64,000 nt of DNA from Frankia alni ACN14a (GTDB taxonomy: Bacteria > Actinomycetota > Actinomycetes > Frankiales > Frankiaceae). Under the pieces are notes generated by a model. It saw only the letters and a program-made list of their open reading frames with translations, was not told the origin of the DNA and did no database searches. Shown piece by piece: positions 8,585 to 16,775 of the stretch. Numbering within the stretch: the first letter of the stretch is position 1; every line of letters begins with the position of its first letter. The stretch is taken from assembly GCF_000058485.1 (NCBI RefSeq), contig NC_008278.1, positions 4,644,962-4,708,961 on the forward strand. The letters run 5' to 3'. A program made the position numbers and the translations under genes.

Positions 8585-9352
8585 ATGCGACGAGGTCTCA
8601 GGGGGATCGTCCCCGGCATCGGCGTGGGCCTGCTTCCCCTCGCCGTCCTTCCGATCCTGGCCGTGTCCGGCCCGGACGGGTCAGCCTCCGCGGTTCTGGC
8701 GCCGCCGGCAGACCACCCGTTCGTGCCGCCCGCCGACGCGGCCTCGACGCCGCCCGGACGAGGTGACACACCCGGCGACGAGCCGACCTACCTGATCGCC
8801 GATCTCGGACCGGTGAACCGGTCCGGCGCGAGCGGCACGGCCACCGCGACCCTGCGGGGGAACCTGCTGAGCATCCGGATCGCGACCCACGGGCTGGCGC
8901 CGGGACTGCCGCACCCCCAGCACATCCACATCGGCGGCAGCCATTCCTGCCCCGGCCCGGACGCGACGGGCACCGGCGCGGGGGGCCAGGTCCGTTCGGG
9001 CGATGCGAAGAAGTTGATCGGCGCCATCGCGGTGTCGCTCACCACGACCGGCGACACCGGCCCGGACAGCTCCTACGCGTTGGACCGCTTCCCCGTCGGC
9101 GACGCCGGCTACCAGCGCACCATCACCGTCTCTCCGAGAGTCGCCGCGCAGCTGCGCCGCGGCGAGGGCGTGATCGAGCAGCACGGTGTCGACGCGAACC
9201 ACAGCGGCCGCTACGACGGGGCGGCCCGCAGCGACGTGAAACCCGAGCTACCCGAGGAGGTCTCCAACTCGGCCGCCTGCGGCCGACTCGTCACGAGCCC
9301 CACCGCGGTCCCGGTGGGCGGCGTGGCAGCCGGCGGCGGCGGGACCGCCTGA
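8585..9352 (+). CDS. secreted CHRD-like domain protein
   Basis: A 255-residue protein with an N-terminal hydrophobic segment (about residues 8-28, PGIGVGLLPLAVLPILAVSG) that should act as a signal peptide or anchor. The mature part, from about 65 to 230, has alternating strands around GLAPGLPHPQHIHIGGSHSC, a pattern close to CHRD domains and the Cu/Zn superoxide dismutase-like beta sandwich. The His cluster could bind metal, but the full SOD copper ligand set is not evident, so dismutase activity is not claimed. The ATG at 8585 follows GAAGGGAG. It ends 35 bases from the convergent NADH dehydrogenase gene. Confidence 0.7.
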   Translation: MRRGLRGIVPGIGVGLLPLAVLPILAVSGPDGSASAVLAPPADHPFVPPADAASTPPGRGDTPGDEPTYLIADLGPVNRSGASGTATATLRGNLLSIRIATHGLAPGLPHPQHIHIGGSHSCPGPDATGTGAGGQVRSGDAKKLIGAIAVSLTTTGDTGPDSSYALDRFPVGDAGYQRTITVSPRVAAQLRRGEGVIEQHGVDANHSGRYDGAARSDVKPELPEEVSNSAACGRLVTSPTAVPVGGVAAGGGGTA

Positions 9353-9387
9353 TCCGATCCGGACACCGAGACGGACACCGGCCCGGA

Positions 9388-10938
9388 TCACCGTCCCCCG
9401 ACGCCGCCCACCGCATGGCCCGGTTGCGCCTGGGAGTCGCCCGAGTCGACGTCGACGTCGGCGCCCGCCCGTCCTGACGCCGCCGCGGGATAGATCCCAG
9501 TCTGCTCGGTGGCGTCGATCGTGGACTGCCGCCCGTCGGCGAAGCCGAGCTGCACGATCTGGTGCGGGATGACCAGGTCCAGCGCCCAGTCGGTGAGCAC
9601 CCTGACCCGGTTGGACCCGTTGTTCAACGCGTACGCGTGGTACGCCCGGGTGACCACGGCCGCGGGTAGACCGTGCAAGGTGACCCCCAACGGGTTGGCC
9701 ACCGCGTCACGCCCGCCCAGATCGACCACGAATCCGAGATCGCGGTGCCGGTATGGCCGGGCGGTGCCGTGGCCCAGGGACGCCGCCACGTTGCGGGCGG
9801 CGGCCGCAGCCTGGCGCACGGCATGCTGGGCGGTCTGACCGGCCGGGGCGCCCGAGCGGGTCACGTCCGGCACCGCGGCGGCGTCGCCCAGCGCGAACAG
9901 GCCATCCACCTCGGGGACGCGGAAGCAGTCGTCGACGACGAGGCGACCGTGCGTGGTCGGCAGGCCCAGCTTGGCCACGAGCGGGCTCGGGGACACCCCC
10001 GCGCACCAGACCACCGTGTGGGTGTCGATCGTCTCGTGGCGGTCGGGGGCCTCCGCCTGGCCGAGGCGGACGGTGCGCTCGGTGACCTCGTTCACCGCCG
10101 TCCGCAGCCGGAGCTCGACGCCGCGGGCGGTCAGCACGTCGGCGGCCCGATGGCCGAGCGCCGGCGCCAGCTCGTGCAGCAGGCTCGGCGCGTGGTCGAC
10201 GAGCACCCAACGGACCTCGGCGGCCCGCACCCGCGGATAGTTCACCACCGCGCGCCGGCTGAAGCGGGTCATCTGCGCGGCGAGCTCCGTGCCCGTGTAC
10301 CCGCCGCCGACGATCACGAAGGTGCACAGGGCACGCCGGCGGGCATCGTCGGTGGTGGCGTCGGCCCGCTCGAACTGCCGCAGCACGTGGTCGCGCAGAT
10401 GGACGGCCTCGGCGAGGTTCTTCAGGCCGATCGCGTGCTCGCGCACGCCGGGGATGTCGAAGGTCCGCGTGACCGAGCCGGGAGCCAGCACGAGCCGATC
10501 CCAACCCAGCTCGTCGACGGTGCCGTCGCTGCCCTGCACAGTCACCGTGCGGGCCCGGGTGTCGACCGCCACGGCATGGCCCAGGCGCAGCACGGTGCGG
10601 CGCAGCGCTCCCCGGGTGGCCACCGCCAGATGCCGCGGCTCCACCGAGCTCGCGCAGACCTGCGGCATCAGGGAGGTGTAGAGCAGATGGTCCACCGGGG
10701 AGACGACGGTGAGTTCCGCCGCCGACGTCGGCAGCAGACGCTCCAGCCGCCGCAGCAGCCGCAGTCCGGCGAACCCGCTGCCCACCACGACCACGCGGGA
10801 CGCTGCCGCCCCGGACCCGGCGGCGGCCCCGGCGGCGGCCCCGGCCGGGTCGGAGGAGGAGCTCACCCGATCGGCCGCCCTGCCGGCACCCAGGAATCGA
10901 CGCAGGGGCGCCGGCAACGACGACGTTGATGGGGGCAC
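9388..10938 (-). CDS. ndh: type II NADH dehydrogenase (NDH-2 family)
   Basis: A 516-residue flavoprotein of the NADH:quinone oxidoreductase (non-proton-pumping) family. The FAD site is VVVGSGFAGLRLLRRLE near residue 48, the NADH site is FVIVGGGYTGTELA near 209, and the second FAD motif is GLFALGDAAAVPD. The C-terminal YALNNGSNRVRVLTDWALDL segment is the usual membrane-binding amphipathic region. It passes electrons from NADH to menaquinone at the inner face of the membrane. The GTG at 10936-10938 follows a perfect GGAGGTGG; the longer in-frame ATG at 11115 would add a low-complexity leader with no ribosome site. The N-terminal 45 residues are Ala/Gly/Ser-rich. Confidence 0.88.
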   Translation of the reverse strand: MPPSTSSLPAPLRRFLGAGRAADRVSSSSDPAGAAAGAAAGSGAAASRVVVVGSGFAGLRLLRRLERLLPTSAAELTVVSPVDHLLYTSLMPQVCASSVEPRHLAVATRGALRRTVLRLGHAVAVDTRARTVTVQGSDGTVDELGWDRLVLAPGSVTRTFDIPGVREHAIGLKNLAEAVHLRDHVLRQFERADATTDDARRRALCTFVIVGGGYTGTELAAQMTRFSRRAVVNYPRVRAAEVRWVLVDHAPSLLHELAPALGHRAADVLTARGVELRLRTAVNEVTERTVRLGQAEAPDRHETIDTHTVVWCAGVSPSPLVAKLGLPTTHGRLVVDDCFRVPEVDGLFALGDAAAVPDVTRSGAPAGQTAQHAVRQAAAAARNVAASLGHGTARPYRHRDLGFVVDLGGRDAVANPLGVTLHGLPAAVVTRAYHAYALNNGSNRVRVLTDWALDLVIPHQIVQLGFADGRQSTIDATEQTGIYPAAASGRAGADVDVDSGDSQAQPGHAVGGVGGR

Positions 10939-11311
10939 GTTCCACCTCCGGAGGCCGCACAGGGCGGTAGCGGTCGGGCGAGGACAGGCGCGGGCGCGTA
11001 CCGGCCCGAGGAAATGCGGACCGCGCCGGCCACCTTCCCCTGCGTGCCCGGCCATGCGGCCAGGCAACCGCCCGCCGCAGCGGTCTCGCTCCACCCGATC
11101 GGTTTTCGTGATCATGGATGCGGAATCACGTCAACACCGTTGATTATCTTGCTGGACGTCCAGAGCTCCGCCGCCGCGCGACGGCCTTCACAGCCGCCGG
11201 ACGCGCAGCACGCGGTGCCGAACGACGGGCCGAGATGTCGCCGGTCATCCTGGTCCACGCGATCACCTCATCTGTGCTGGTCGCACAGATCCCGGCACCG
11301 CGTCGACCCGA
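10939..11311. other. intergenic region upstream of ndh
   Basis: 373 bases without a supported gene. The part around 11100-11160 is AT-richer than its surroundings and holds a TGGACGTCCA palindrome (11154-11163), so it is the likely promoter region for the NADH dehydrogenase. Open frames on the plus strand here have no ribosome site or recognisable protein. Confidence 0.5.
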
Positions 11312-11791
11312 CTACTGCTTTCTTCCCTCGACGTATCCCTGGGCCGCCTGCACGTACTGGTGTCCGCCGGCACGGTAAACCAGTGCGGCCCAGATGTTGG
11401 TGCCCGTGAAGGTCTCCGAGCACCAGGCGCCTCCCGGGGCGGAGCCGATGGTGCCGGTCTGACCGAGATCCGAGCCGTTCGGGGTGGTACCGACCTGGCC
11501 CAGGACGGCGTACTTGCCATTGGGCCGCAGGTTGCGGAACTGCACGATGAACTGGCCAAGGGACGGGCCCGCCGACCTTCCCCAGATGACGAGCTCGGCC
11601 GCGTCGTCCTGCTGGCCGTTTTCATCCACGGGATAGCGCGTGGCCGTCGAGTCGAGGGGGACGATCCGCCACCCGGGCAGGTTCTGACTGCAGAAGCCCT
11701 GGGATGCGGACGCAGGCGAGGCGCCCGCAAAGGTCAGAACTGACGCAGCCACCCCCACCAGGGCGACGACCAACAGCCGGCGTAGACGCAT
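11312..11791 (-). CDS. small secreted protein of unknown function
   Basis: A 159-residue exported protein. The N terminus is a textbook signal peptide: MRLRR, a hydrophobic core LLVVALVGVAASVLTFAG, then a likely signal peptidase I cut after ASPASA. The mature part of about 130 residues has one Cys pair (FCSQN near its start and WCSET late), suggesting a disulfide, and many Gly/Gln/Asn. I see no catalytic motif. The ATG has GAGGAG 6 bases upstream. It is isolated: the next genes on both sides are more than 370 bases away. It could be an extracellular matrix or inhibitor-type protein, but nothing in the sequence proves this. Confidence 0.75.
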   Translation of the reverse strand: MRLRRLLVVALVGVAASVLTFAGASPASASQGFCSQNLPGWRIVPLDSTATRYPVDENGQQDDAAELVIWGRSAGPSLGQFIVQFRNLRPNGKYAVLGQVGTTPNGSDLGQTGTIGSAPGGAWCSETFTGTNIWAALVYRAGGHQYVQAAQGYVEGRKQ

Positions 11792-12156
11792 GAACGCTCC
11801 TCAAAGCGAGAATGGATGCGCAAGCGGTCGACTCGTCACAACTACCGGCGCAGCGTCATTTTTCGCGTAAAGAGGGCGAGCGTCAAGCTTTTCAAAAACC
11901 CTACGAGACACCACGGGCGGGTCGGCGTCAGATTCGGCGCGGCTGCCGTCAACCCGGACGACGGCCCGATGTGCTGCCCTGGAGTTTCGACCGGTAAAAT
12001 GCCAAGAATACGGCAGACAATTCCTGTCGAATGTCGACCTGTCGGCTACCCGACATCTTCTTGCCGGCGTGCCTGCGGTTCGCGGCGCCGGCATTGCTGC
12101 TCTGGAGCCCGGCAACCTGCGGATGTGGTTCTCGGATAACCCGCCGGGGAGGCGGC
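11792..12156. other. gene-poor region upstream of the secreted protein
   Basis: About 360 bases of lower GC than the rest of the window. The part next to 11791 should hold the promoter of the secreted-protein gene. Short frames on both strands lack ribosome sites and family resemblance; I see no gene. Confidence 0.5.
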
Positions 12157-12372
12157 CAGGCATGGCTGGATGACGACAGCCTGCCCCCCAGCCCGGCCGA
12201 GGGAGACGAGCTGACGGCGACCGGGAAGGACTGGGTCAGCATCGTCAGTGAGGCACAGGACCATGTGGCAGGCATCCAGCTAGAAGCCTGGGCCACGGAG
12301 CCCCCCCGCCAGGAGGACTGGGAGATCTCGGAGGACTTCCAGGTCAGCGCCTTGATCCTAAATCGAGGAGTT
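12157..12372 (+). pseudogene. fragment of a hypothetical protein gene
   Basis: The stretch reads in one frame as a plausible acidic protein segment: AWLDDDSLPPSPAEGDELT, then a strand-rich part IVSEAQDHVAGIQLEAW and PPRQEDWEISEDFQVSAL. The pattern of a Val/Glu-rich strand, Pro-Pro, then a Trp-Glu-x-x-x-Glu segment resembles small actinobacterial hypothetical proteins. Before and after it the frame loses this character and no start with a ribosome site is found. I interpret it as a remnant of a decayed gene; the call rests on composition and pattern only. Confidence 0.3.
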
Positions 12373-12704
12373 CGACAGCGTACGACGGCTGTTCACGACG
12401 GCTGTTCGCGGTCGAGCGCTTGCGCCTGGCGGTGCGGCCTTGGTCAGGATCCTGGTTTAGACAGTGACGCTGACGTGGTGGCGGATGTCCCAGCGGCAGG
12501 CGCGCCCGGCACGGCGGAGCGCACCCCATCTCGCACGATCTTCTTCACGAGCATGCCGCCCGGCTGGTCACGTAGAGAATCAGACAGTGCCACGGTGTTG
12601 GAGCAAGCGGGGCGTCGCCAGCGGCTCGACGAGCCCCACGTTCCCGACCCATCGGCCATCTGGCCCAGGGAAGCTGGGATCGGCAGCAAGGACAGGATCA
12701 GCCT
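12373..12704. other. decayed intergenic DNA
   Basis: About 330 bases with no gene I can support. Frames on both strands here are shadows with mixed composition. It may be the remains of a mobile element or of the fragment before it, but no terminal repeats or transposase motifs are visible. Confidence 0.4.
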
Positions 12705-13487
12705 TCACTGAGCCCGCCATGACCTTGATCGGCGTTGTTCCGCCCAGCGCCCCGCAATGCCCGCGGCCCGGAGCTTCCACCCCGGCGCGCCCATCCCTGC
12801 GACCTGGTGCCACACCCGCTCGTTGGCCGTCACGAATGCAGTCAGCGCGCCGTCGTCTACCCAGGTGGGGAAGGTGGCGCCCCACGCCTCGGCTTCCTCG
12901 ACGCTGTGACCGGCGACCATGAGCAGGAAGGCGACCATCGCCAAGTCCACCCACGGCGCGCCCCGGCACGCTCAGGCCCAGTCAACGATCACGGCCCGCT
13001 GGCCGGTGATCAGAATGTTGTGGCGGTTGAGGTCGGTGTGTAGCAGGGCCTCGCCGGTCATGGCGGGTTCCTGGCCGTAGTGCCGTTCGACTCTGGCCGT
13101 GGCGTGCGGTGGCAGGGGGATGCACTGGAGTCGGTCAAGGGCTGCACGGAAGAGGGGAAGGTCCGGCGAGCCGGGGGTGAAGTCCGCGTGCCGCCCTGCC
13201 ACATGTTCGAAGCCGAGGACGGTCCACCCGTCCGCCTTGACGTGCCACAGGAGCTCGGGCGCGATGTCCCGCACGTACGGGTTGGTCGCAGCCTCATTTC
13301 GCAAGGACGGGGCGAAGGGCCGGCCCTGCGCCGCCTTGACGAACACCAAGCCGCTGTCGGTCTCCAGCGTCGCCGTGAGGTCGGAGCGGCCCCCGTCGGC
13401 AGAGTGGGACGCCATGACACGTCCCGCCCGTTCTTCTACCTCGCGCCGGACCGTGCTCGGCAGTTCGGCCCACACGATCCGGGTCAC
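12705..13487 (-). pseudogene. aminoglycoside-phosphotransferase-family kinase with a premature stop
   Basis: A 261-codon gene interrupted by one in-frame TGA at 12972-12974. The first 171 codons (from GTG 13485-13487, with AAGGGAG just upstream) contain the kinase catalytic loop LLHTDLNRHNILI and end in VIVDWA, the metal-binding Asp segment of APH-type kinases. After the TGA the same frame continues as ACRGAPWVDLAMVAFLL and on to a natural C terminus. Intact relatives usually read DWA-W-A here, so a TGG to TGA change is the simplest explanation. The truncated product would lack the C-terminal substrate lobe and is probably inactive. The original substrate (antibiotic, sugar or peptide) is unknown. 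A possible 26-residue peptide gene lies 29 bases upstream. Confidence 0.8.
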
Positions 13488-13516
13488 GGCGCTCCCTTCG
13501 ATGGCGTTACAGGAGA

Positions 13517-13597
13517 TCAGCCGGAGTCATGGCAGGGGTGATTACACGTGGTGTTGCACGACGGCTTGCCGTCACAGTCCCCCGGCAGAGCCCACAT
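13517..13597 (-). CDS. possible 26-residue Cys-rich peptide
   Basis: A short frame with ATG at 13595-13597 and a GAGGTGG ribosome site 8 bases before it. The peptide starts MWALPGDCDG and ends NTTCNHPCHDSG, giving four Cys, two His and several Ser/Thr in 26 residues. It stops 29 bases before the start of the broken phosphotransferase gene on the same strand, so the two look like one transcript. There is no room for a RiPP leader unless translation starts further upstream in a frame that lacks good starts. It could be a real micro-peptide, a Cys-sensing upstream reading frame, or chance. Confidence 0.35.
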   Translation of the reverse strand: MWALPGDCDGKPSCNTTCNHPCHDSG

Positions 13598-13962
13598 GCT
13601 CTCGTCCACCTCGTACCCGGTGGCGCGCGCGGCGGTACGACGTGGCGAGCCTCGACGATCAAGGCTGTTCTTGCCTCGGCTGCTGCTGATCGACTTCGTG
13701 CTGAGTCGGGCACGTCGACTTGATCGGTAGCGCCTGGACGCAACGAGACAAGGATCATGGCCATCAAAATCGCTACTGGGGATCAAGGTGGCCGCGACTC
13801 TCACTGATCAACGCACGTCATTCTGAGCATCAACACGAAGAATATTTCGATCATGACCCCCTTACCCTTCAGTGATCTTCCCCCTGGGCAAGCCACCCGG
13901 TCCGTCGCGCAGGACTTTCCGGAGTGCAGGCGGACAGTGACGCAGTGTCGGCTGAGTCTTCC
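13598..13962. other. intergenic region between the NUDIX gene and the Cys-rich frame
   Basis: 365 bases with no supported gene. GC content is lower than average, especially at 13740-13880. It probably contains a promoter for the minus-strand peptide/phosphotransferase unit, but no clear -35/-10 pair could be fixed. Confidence 0.4.
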
Positions 13963-14436
13963 CTAGCCGAGGTAGGGAGTCGACTGGCGGGCAAAGAAGT
14001 GATCGACTCGCAGACGCATGGACGGATGCAAGTTCAACGTGTCGAGTTCCTCCACCGCGACGAAACGCGCCTCCTTTGCTTCGCTGCCGTCCGCCAACAG
14101 TGTCCCGCCGGTCACCCGAGCTTCAAAGCACACCGCGAACTGCTGCCGGACCTCTCCATCGTCGTAGGCGATCACATGCCGCGGGTCCGTGTAGGTCCCC
14201 AGGATGCCGATGATCTCTACGGTCAGCCCGGTCTCCTCCCCGACCTCTCGCGCTGCCGCTTCGGGCAGGGATTCGCCCACCTCCATCTGCCCACCCGGGA
14301 GCGCCCACCGGCCGTTGTCCGATCGGCGGATGAGCAGCACCCGGCCCCGCTCATCGGGAACGACGACGGTAGCCGCCGGGACGATCGAATTCGGCTTCGG
14401 TGCGGCCGGATCGTTGTAGAAGTCCCTTCTAGCCAC
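13963..14436 (-). CDS. NUDIX hydrolase
   Basis: A 157-residue protein with an intact NUDIX box at residues 48-70 (GGQMEVGESLPEAAAREV then GEETG), which binds Mg2+ and hydrolyses nucleoside diphosphates linked to another group X. Substrate specificity cannot be read off; the family includes house-cleaning pyrophosphatases and NADH or sugar-nucleotide hydrolases. The ATG at 14434-14436 overlaps the end of the XRE regulator gene by 8 bases, so the two are co-translated. This regulator-NUDIX pairing recurs in actinobacteria and suggests a sensing or signalling role for a nucleotide-type ligand, as inference. Confidence 0.9.
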   Translation of the reverse strand: MARRDFYNDPAAPKPNSIVPAATVVVPDERGRVLLIRRSDNGRWALPGGQMEVGESLPEAAAREVGEETGLTVEIIGILGTYTDPRHVIAYDDGEVRQQFAVCFEARVTGGTLLADGSEAKEARFVAVEELDTLNLHPSMRLRVDHFFARQSTPYLG

Positions 14437-15190
14437 GGTGGACCACGCTCCCCTCTACCGGCACGGAGCCGGAGTACACCCGGTCGAAGCTGCTCATGTA
14501 GTGGTCGAACAGCCGACCGCCCGGGATCCGCTGGACATGGACCACGGGGCTCTGAGCGGCCGGAGCTCCGAACACGTGGGTGTTCGCGAGCAGGACGTCA
14601 TCGAAACGGTAGATGGAGCTGTAGAGCGTCGTACTGTGCAGATGGATGTGAACCCCTGGCGCCCCAATGGCGTCTTGCAGGTGGGTCAGAGACAGCTTGA
14701 TCCGAGCGGACACCCCGCCGAACACCCCCTCTTCGGCTCCCCGTGCGGCCACTGCCTCCGAGTCAGGATCACCGAGGAGCACGCGCACGCGCACACCGTT
14801 CTCCGCCTTGTGGATAAGCCGCTTGGCGAGGTCGGGAGTGCCATCGGTCAGGAACAACCCGGCGTAGACCAGGACATCGACGCAGTCCTTCGCCTGGTCG
14901 AGGAGCGATGCCCAGAGGTTCAACGGGACGGCGCCCCGGTGGGGGTACAGGGTGACGAACTCGGCTCGGCTCGCCGAGTCCTGGCGCGCGTCATCAACGA
15001 GGGCAGGCCAGAGGTACGCCGGATCTTCCTTGAGCAGTGCCGCGACTTCGAGAGCCGTTCGTCGGCGCGGTGTCCTGCCCTTCGAGAGCCAGCGTTCCGC
15101 CGTCTTGTGATCAACACCTACCGCTTCGGCCAGGCTCGCAGGATCCATTCGTCTACTCGCCAGGGCGGCGCCCAGACGCTCATTTCGCAT
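14429..15190 (-). CDS. XRE-type regulator with C-terminal sensor-like domain
   Basis: A 253-residue protein. Residues 1-60 form a Cro/C1-type helix-turn-helix (MDPASLAEAVGVDHKTAERW), and residues 85-250 form a separate domain beginning NLWASLLDQAKDCVDVLVYAG with RVRVLLGDPDSEAVA in the middle. That second domain has a phospholipase-D-like arrangement without the HKD catalytic motif and is found in actinobacterial regulators of unknown ligand (I recall it as DUF5919). The ATG at 15188-15190 follows CGGAG. It is the first gene of an operon with the NUDIX hydrolase. It probably autoregulates from the 260-base gap upstream. Confidence 0.85.
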   Translation of the reverse strand: MRNERLGAALASRRMDPASLAEAVGVDHKTAERWLSKGRTPRRRTALEVAALLKEDPAYLWPALVDDARQDSASRAEFVTLYPHRGAVPLNLWASLLDQAKDCVDVLVYAGLFLTDGTPDLAKRLIHKAENGVRVRVLLGDPDSEAVAARGAEEGVFGGVSARIKLSLTHLQDAIGAPGVHIHLHSTTLYSSIYRFDDVLLANTHVFGAPAAQSPVVHVQRIPGGRLFDHYMSSFDRVYSGSVPVEGSVVHRG

Positions 15191-15451
15191 GCCGACTCCG
15201 AAAGGACGCAACGGGACGCCTTGCCGGGCGCCGTGACATCCCCAAGCGTCCCATGCGGGCGGTAGCAGTGTCCTCCGTACTGCGTGACGCTCGTGTGGCG
15301 TTCCGTCCGGGCAGCTATCCCCAGCATCGGCCCCCGGGCGGGGCGCCTACTGGCACCGGGCGCGCTTCAGCTACGGGCGGGCGTGCCCGGTGTCCTCGAC
15401 CAACAGGAGGCGGGCGGATGGGCGTGACCAGGGGGCCGGAAGGGGGCGACC

Positions 15452-15733
15452 GTGGCTGACAAGCGGAGCACCCACCGGTCAGGCGGGACACTAGATGAGG
15501 CACTCCCGGATCCGACTCATCCGGTACAGCTACCGGCGATGCCGGGCGTCAACGTGCACCACACGTCAGGCCGCACTACGGCGATCGTCGACACCGGCGT
15601 GAGACTGGCCGACATCATGCTTGCCCTGGGCGACGTGGCGCCAGGCGCTCGCCTGGTCGAGGCGATCAGCAACGTCGGCACCACCATGCTCGTGTTCGAT
15701 CAGGACGTCCCGCAGGACGGTGAGGCCACCTGA
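15452..15733 (+). CDS. hypothetical protein, first of a small pair
   Basis: A 93-residue protein starting at GTG 15452 with GGAAGGGGG just upstream. It has no membrane segment. After a polar 30-residue start it has strand-like stretches NVHHTSGRTTAIVDTGVRL and AISNVGTTMLVFDQDV. I do not recognise the family. Its TGA overlaps the ATG of the next gene by one base, so the pair is co-translated. Small co-translated pairs of this kind are common in integrated elements and accessory regions, which fits the surrounding decayed DNA. Confidence 0.6.
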   Translation: MADKRSTHRSGGTLDEALPDPTHPVQLPAMPGVNVHHTSGRTTAIVDTGVRLADIMLALGDVAPGARLVEAISNVGTTMLVFDQDVPQDGEAT

Positions 15734-16017
15734 TGATGGTGATCGTCGACTTCGCCAACCCTGACCGGGCAACCGCCCATGTGACGGTGGACGAGACCGA
15801 GCCCGGCCATGACGCGGTAGCCCTCGCTCGACGCTTCCGCGACGCCATCCCGTACGCGGCCAGGGTGCGACTGTTCAGGCCCGGCGGTTCCATCGATACG
15901 GACCGGGAGGGGGCTCCGACCCCCGGGGAGGTCCTGGAAGACGTCGTTAACCGTCTGCTTGCCAGTAGGCGTGTGGTTCGACCTGCGAGCGGCGGCGAGG
16001 AGTCACAGACCGCTTGA
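15733..16017 (+). CDS. hypothetical protein, second of a small pair
   Basis: A 94-residue soluble protein. The first part is MMVIVDFANPDRATAHVTVD and the middle has an amphipathic helix HDAVALARRFRDAIPYAARV followed by a polar linker and a last helix GEVLEDVVNRLLASRR. No known motif was recognised. It overlaps the preceding gene by one base (ATG within TGATG), so the two proteins are made together and may interact. The codon use is a little less GC-biased than in the core genes nearby. Confidence 0.6.
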   Translation: MMVIVDFANPDRATAHVTVDETEPGHDAVALARRFRDAIPYAARVRLFRPGGSIDTDREGAPTPGEVLEDVVNRLLASRRVVRPASGGEESQTA

Positions 16018-16097
16018 CCTGCACCAACGGCCACCAGGACTATGACGTCCGCGCCTGGTGGCCGTCGTCAGGCCATCCGATCAGCCTGCCAGAGCTT

Positions 16098-16472
16098 CTA
16101 CCGACGCCAGAGCGACGCCCGTTCCCGACCGGCGCAGTCGGCCCGACGATGGCGCGGCGTACCTGCGGACGGTCGAGATGGATAGGCGCAACCGGGCCGC
16201 AGCATCGGCGAACGACACCGCGGTATCAGGCCCCTGATCAGGGGGGCGGGCTCGATCGGCTCACTGGTCACCAGGGGGGCGGGCTCCACGACAACGGGCG
16301 CCAGGGGTGGCGCCAGGGTGGCGGCATCGGTCGGGGTGCCGCTGATGCTGGTCGCGGTCGGGGCGCCGTACAGGTCCCGGATGATCTGCTCACGACTGGC
16401 CGGGCGCCGCTCCCCGATCTCGTGGCAGAGCCGGACCATGACCGCGGCTCGCTGGGTGGGTGTGAGCCTCAT
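16098..16472 (-). CDS. small hypothetical protein (possible element remnant)
   Basis: A 124-residue frame starting at ATG 16470-16472. The first 45 residues (MRLTPTQRAAVMVRLCHEIG and SREQIIRDLYGAPTATS) look like a real helical protein; the rest is Pro/Ala-rich with an EPAPL repeat encoded by GGGGGGCGGGCTC direct repeats, then an Arg-rich tail that may be out-of-frame. Its start overlaps by 4 bases the end of another minus-strand frame (PPAWAVEAARGQLGRF near its end), which has no good start of its own. I read this as the remains of an accessory operon. No function can be assigned. Confidence 0.4.
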   Translation of the reverse strand: MRLTPTQRAAVMVRLCHEIGERRPASREQIIRDLYGAPTATSISGTPTDAATLAPPLAPVVVEPAPLVTSEPIEPAPLIRGLIPRCRSPMLRPGCAYPSRPSAGTPRHRRADCAGRERASLWRR

Positions 16473-16775
16473 GACTGCACACCCGCAAGCGACCGGGCCA
16501 GGGCCCGCACAGCCGACGGGACCGCGAACCGGCCCAGTTGCCCCCTGGCAGCCTCGACCGCCCACGCTGGCGGTTCGGGTAGGGCCGACAGGTCCGGCCG
16601 TGGTGACGGCTTGAGCCGGTTCGTGGGTGCGGTCGACGGGGGCAGGATCGTGGGCCCTGTCCTTCTGATCTTCGATGCTGCCTGGCGCGCTCGCGCGACA
16701 GCCGCCCCTGCTGGTACGCGGGTTCCGCCCGGCAGTGCCCACGATCCACGTTCTACCGCGCGTAGAATCTGGCGG
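16473..16775. other. intergenic region upstream of copC
   Basis: 303 bases. A minus-strand frame at 16469-16690 ends in coding-like sequence but lacks a start codon with a ribosome site, so it is left unannotated. The last 30 bases hold the palindrome described separately. Confidence 0.4.
16751..16767. promoter_or_regulatory. 17-bp palindrome just upstream of copC
   Basis: TTCTAC-CGCGC-GTAGAA is a perfect 6-bp inverted repeat with a 5-base centre, 9 bases before the proposed GTG start of copC. The TAC...GTA core resembles operators of BlaI/MecI/CopY-type repressors. It also overlaps TAGAAT, a possible -10 box. Control of the copper genes by such a repressor is inference. Confidence 0.5.

Noticed and set aside
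8585-9352. CHRD-like protein as a Cu/Zn superoxide dismutase
   Set aside because: A HIHIGG segment is present but the complete set of copper and zinc ligands is not evident.
12972-12974. TGA in the kinase gene as a selenocysteine codon
   Set aside because: The position is Trp-like in the family, no hairpin resembling a SECIS element was noticed just after it, and no selenium genes are present.
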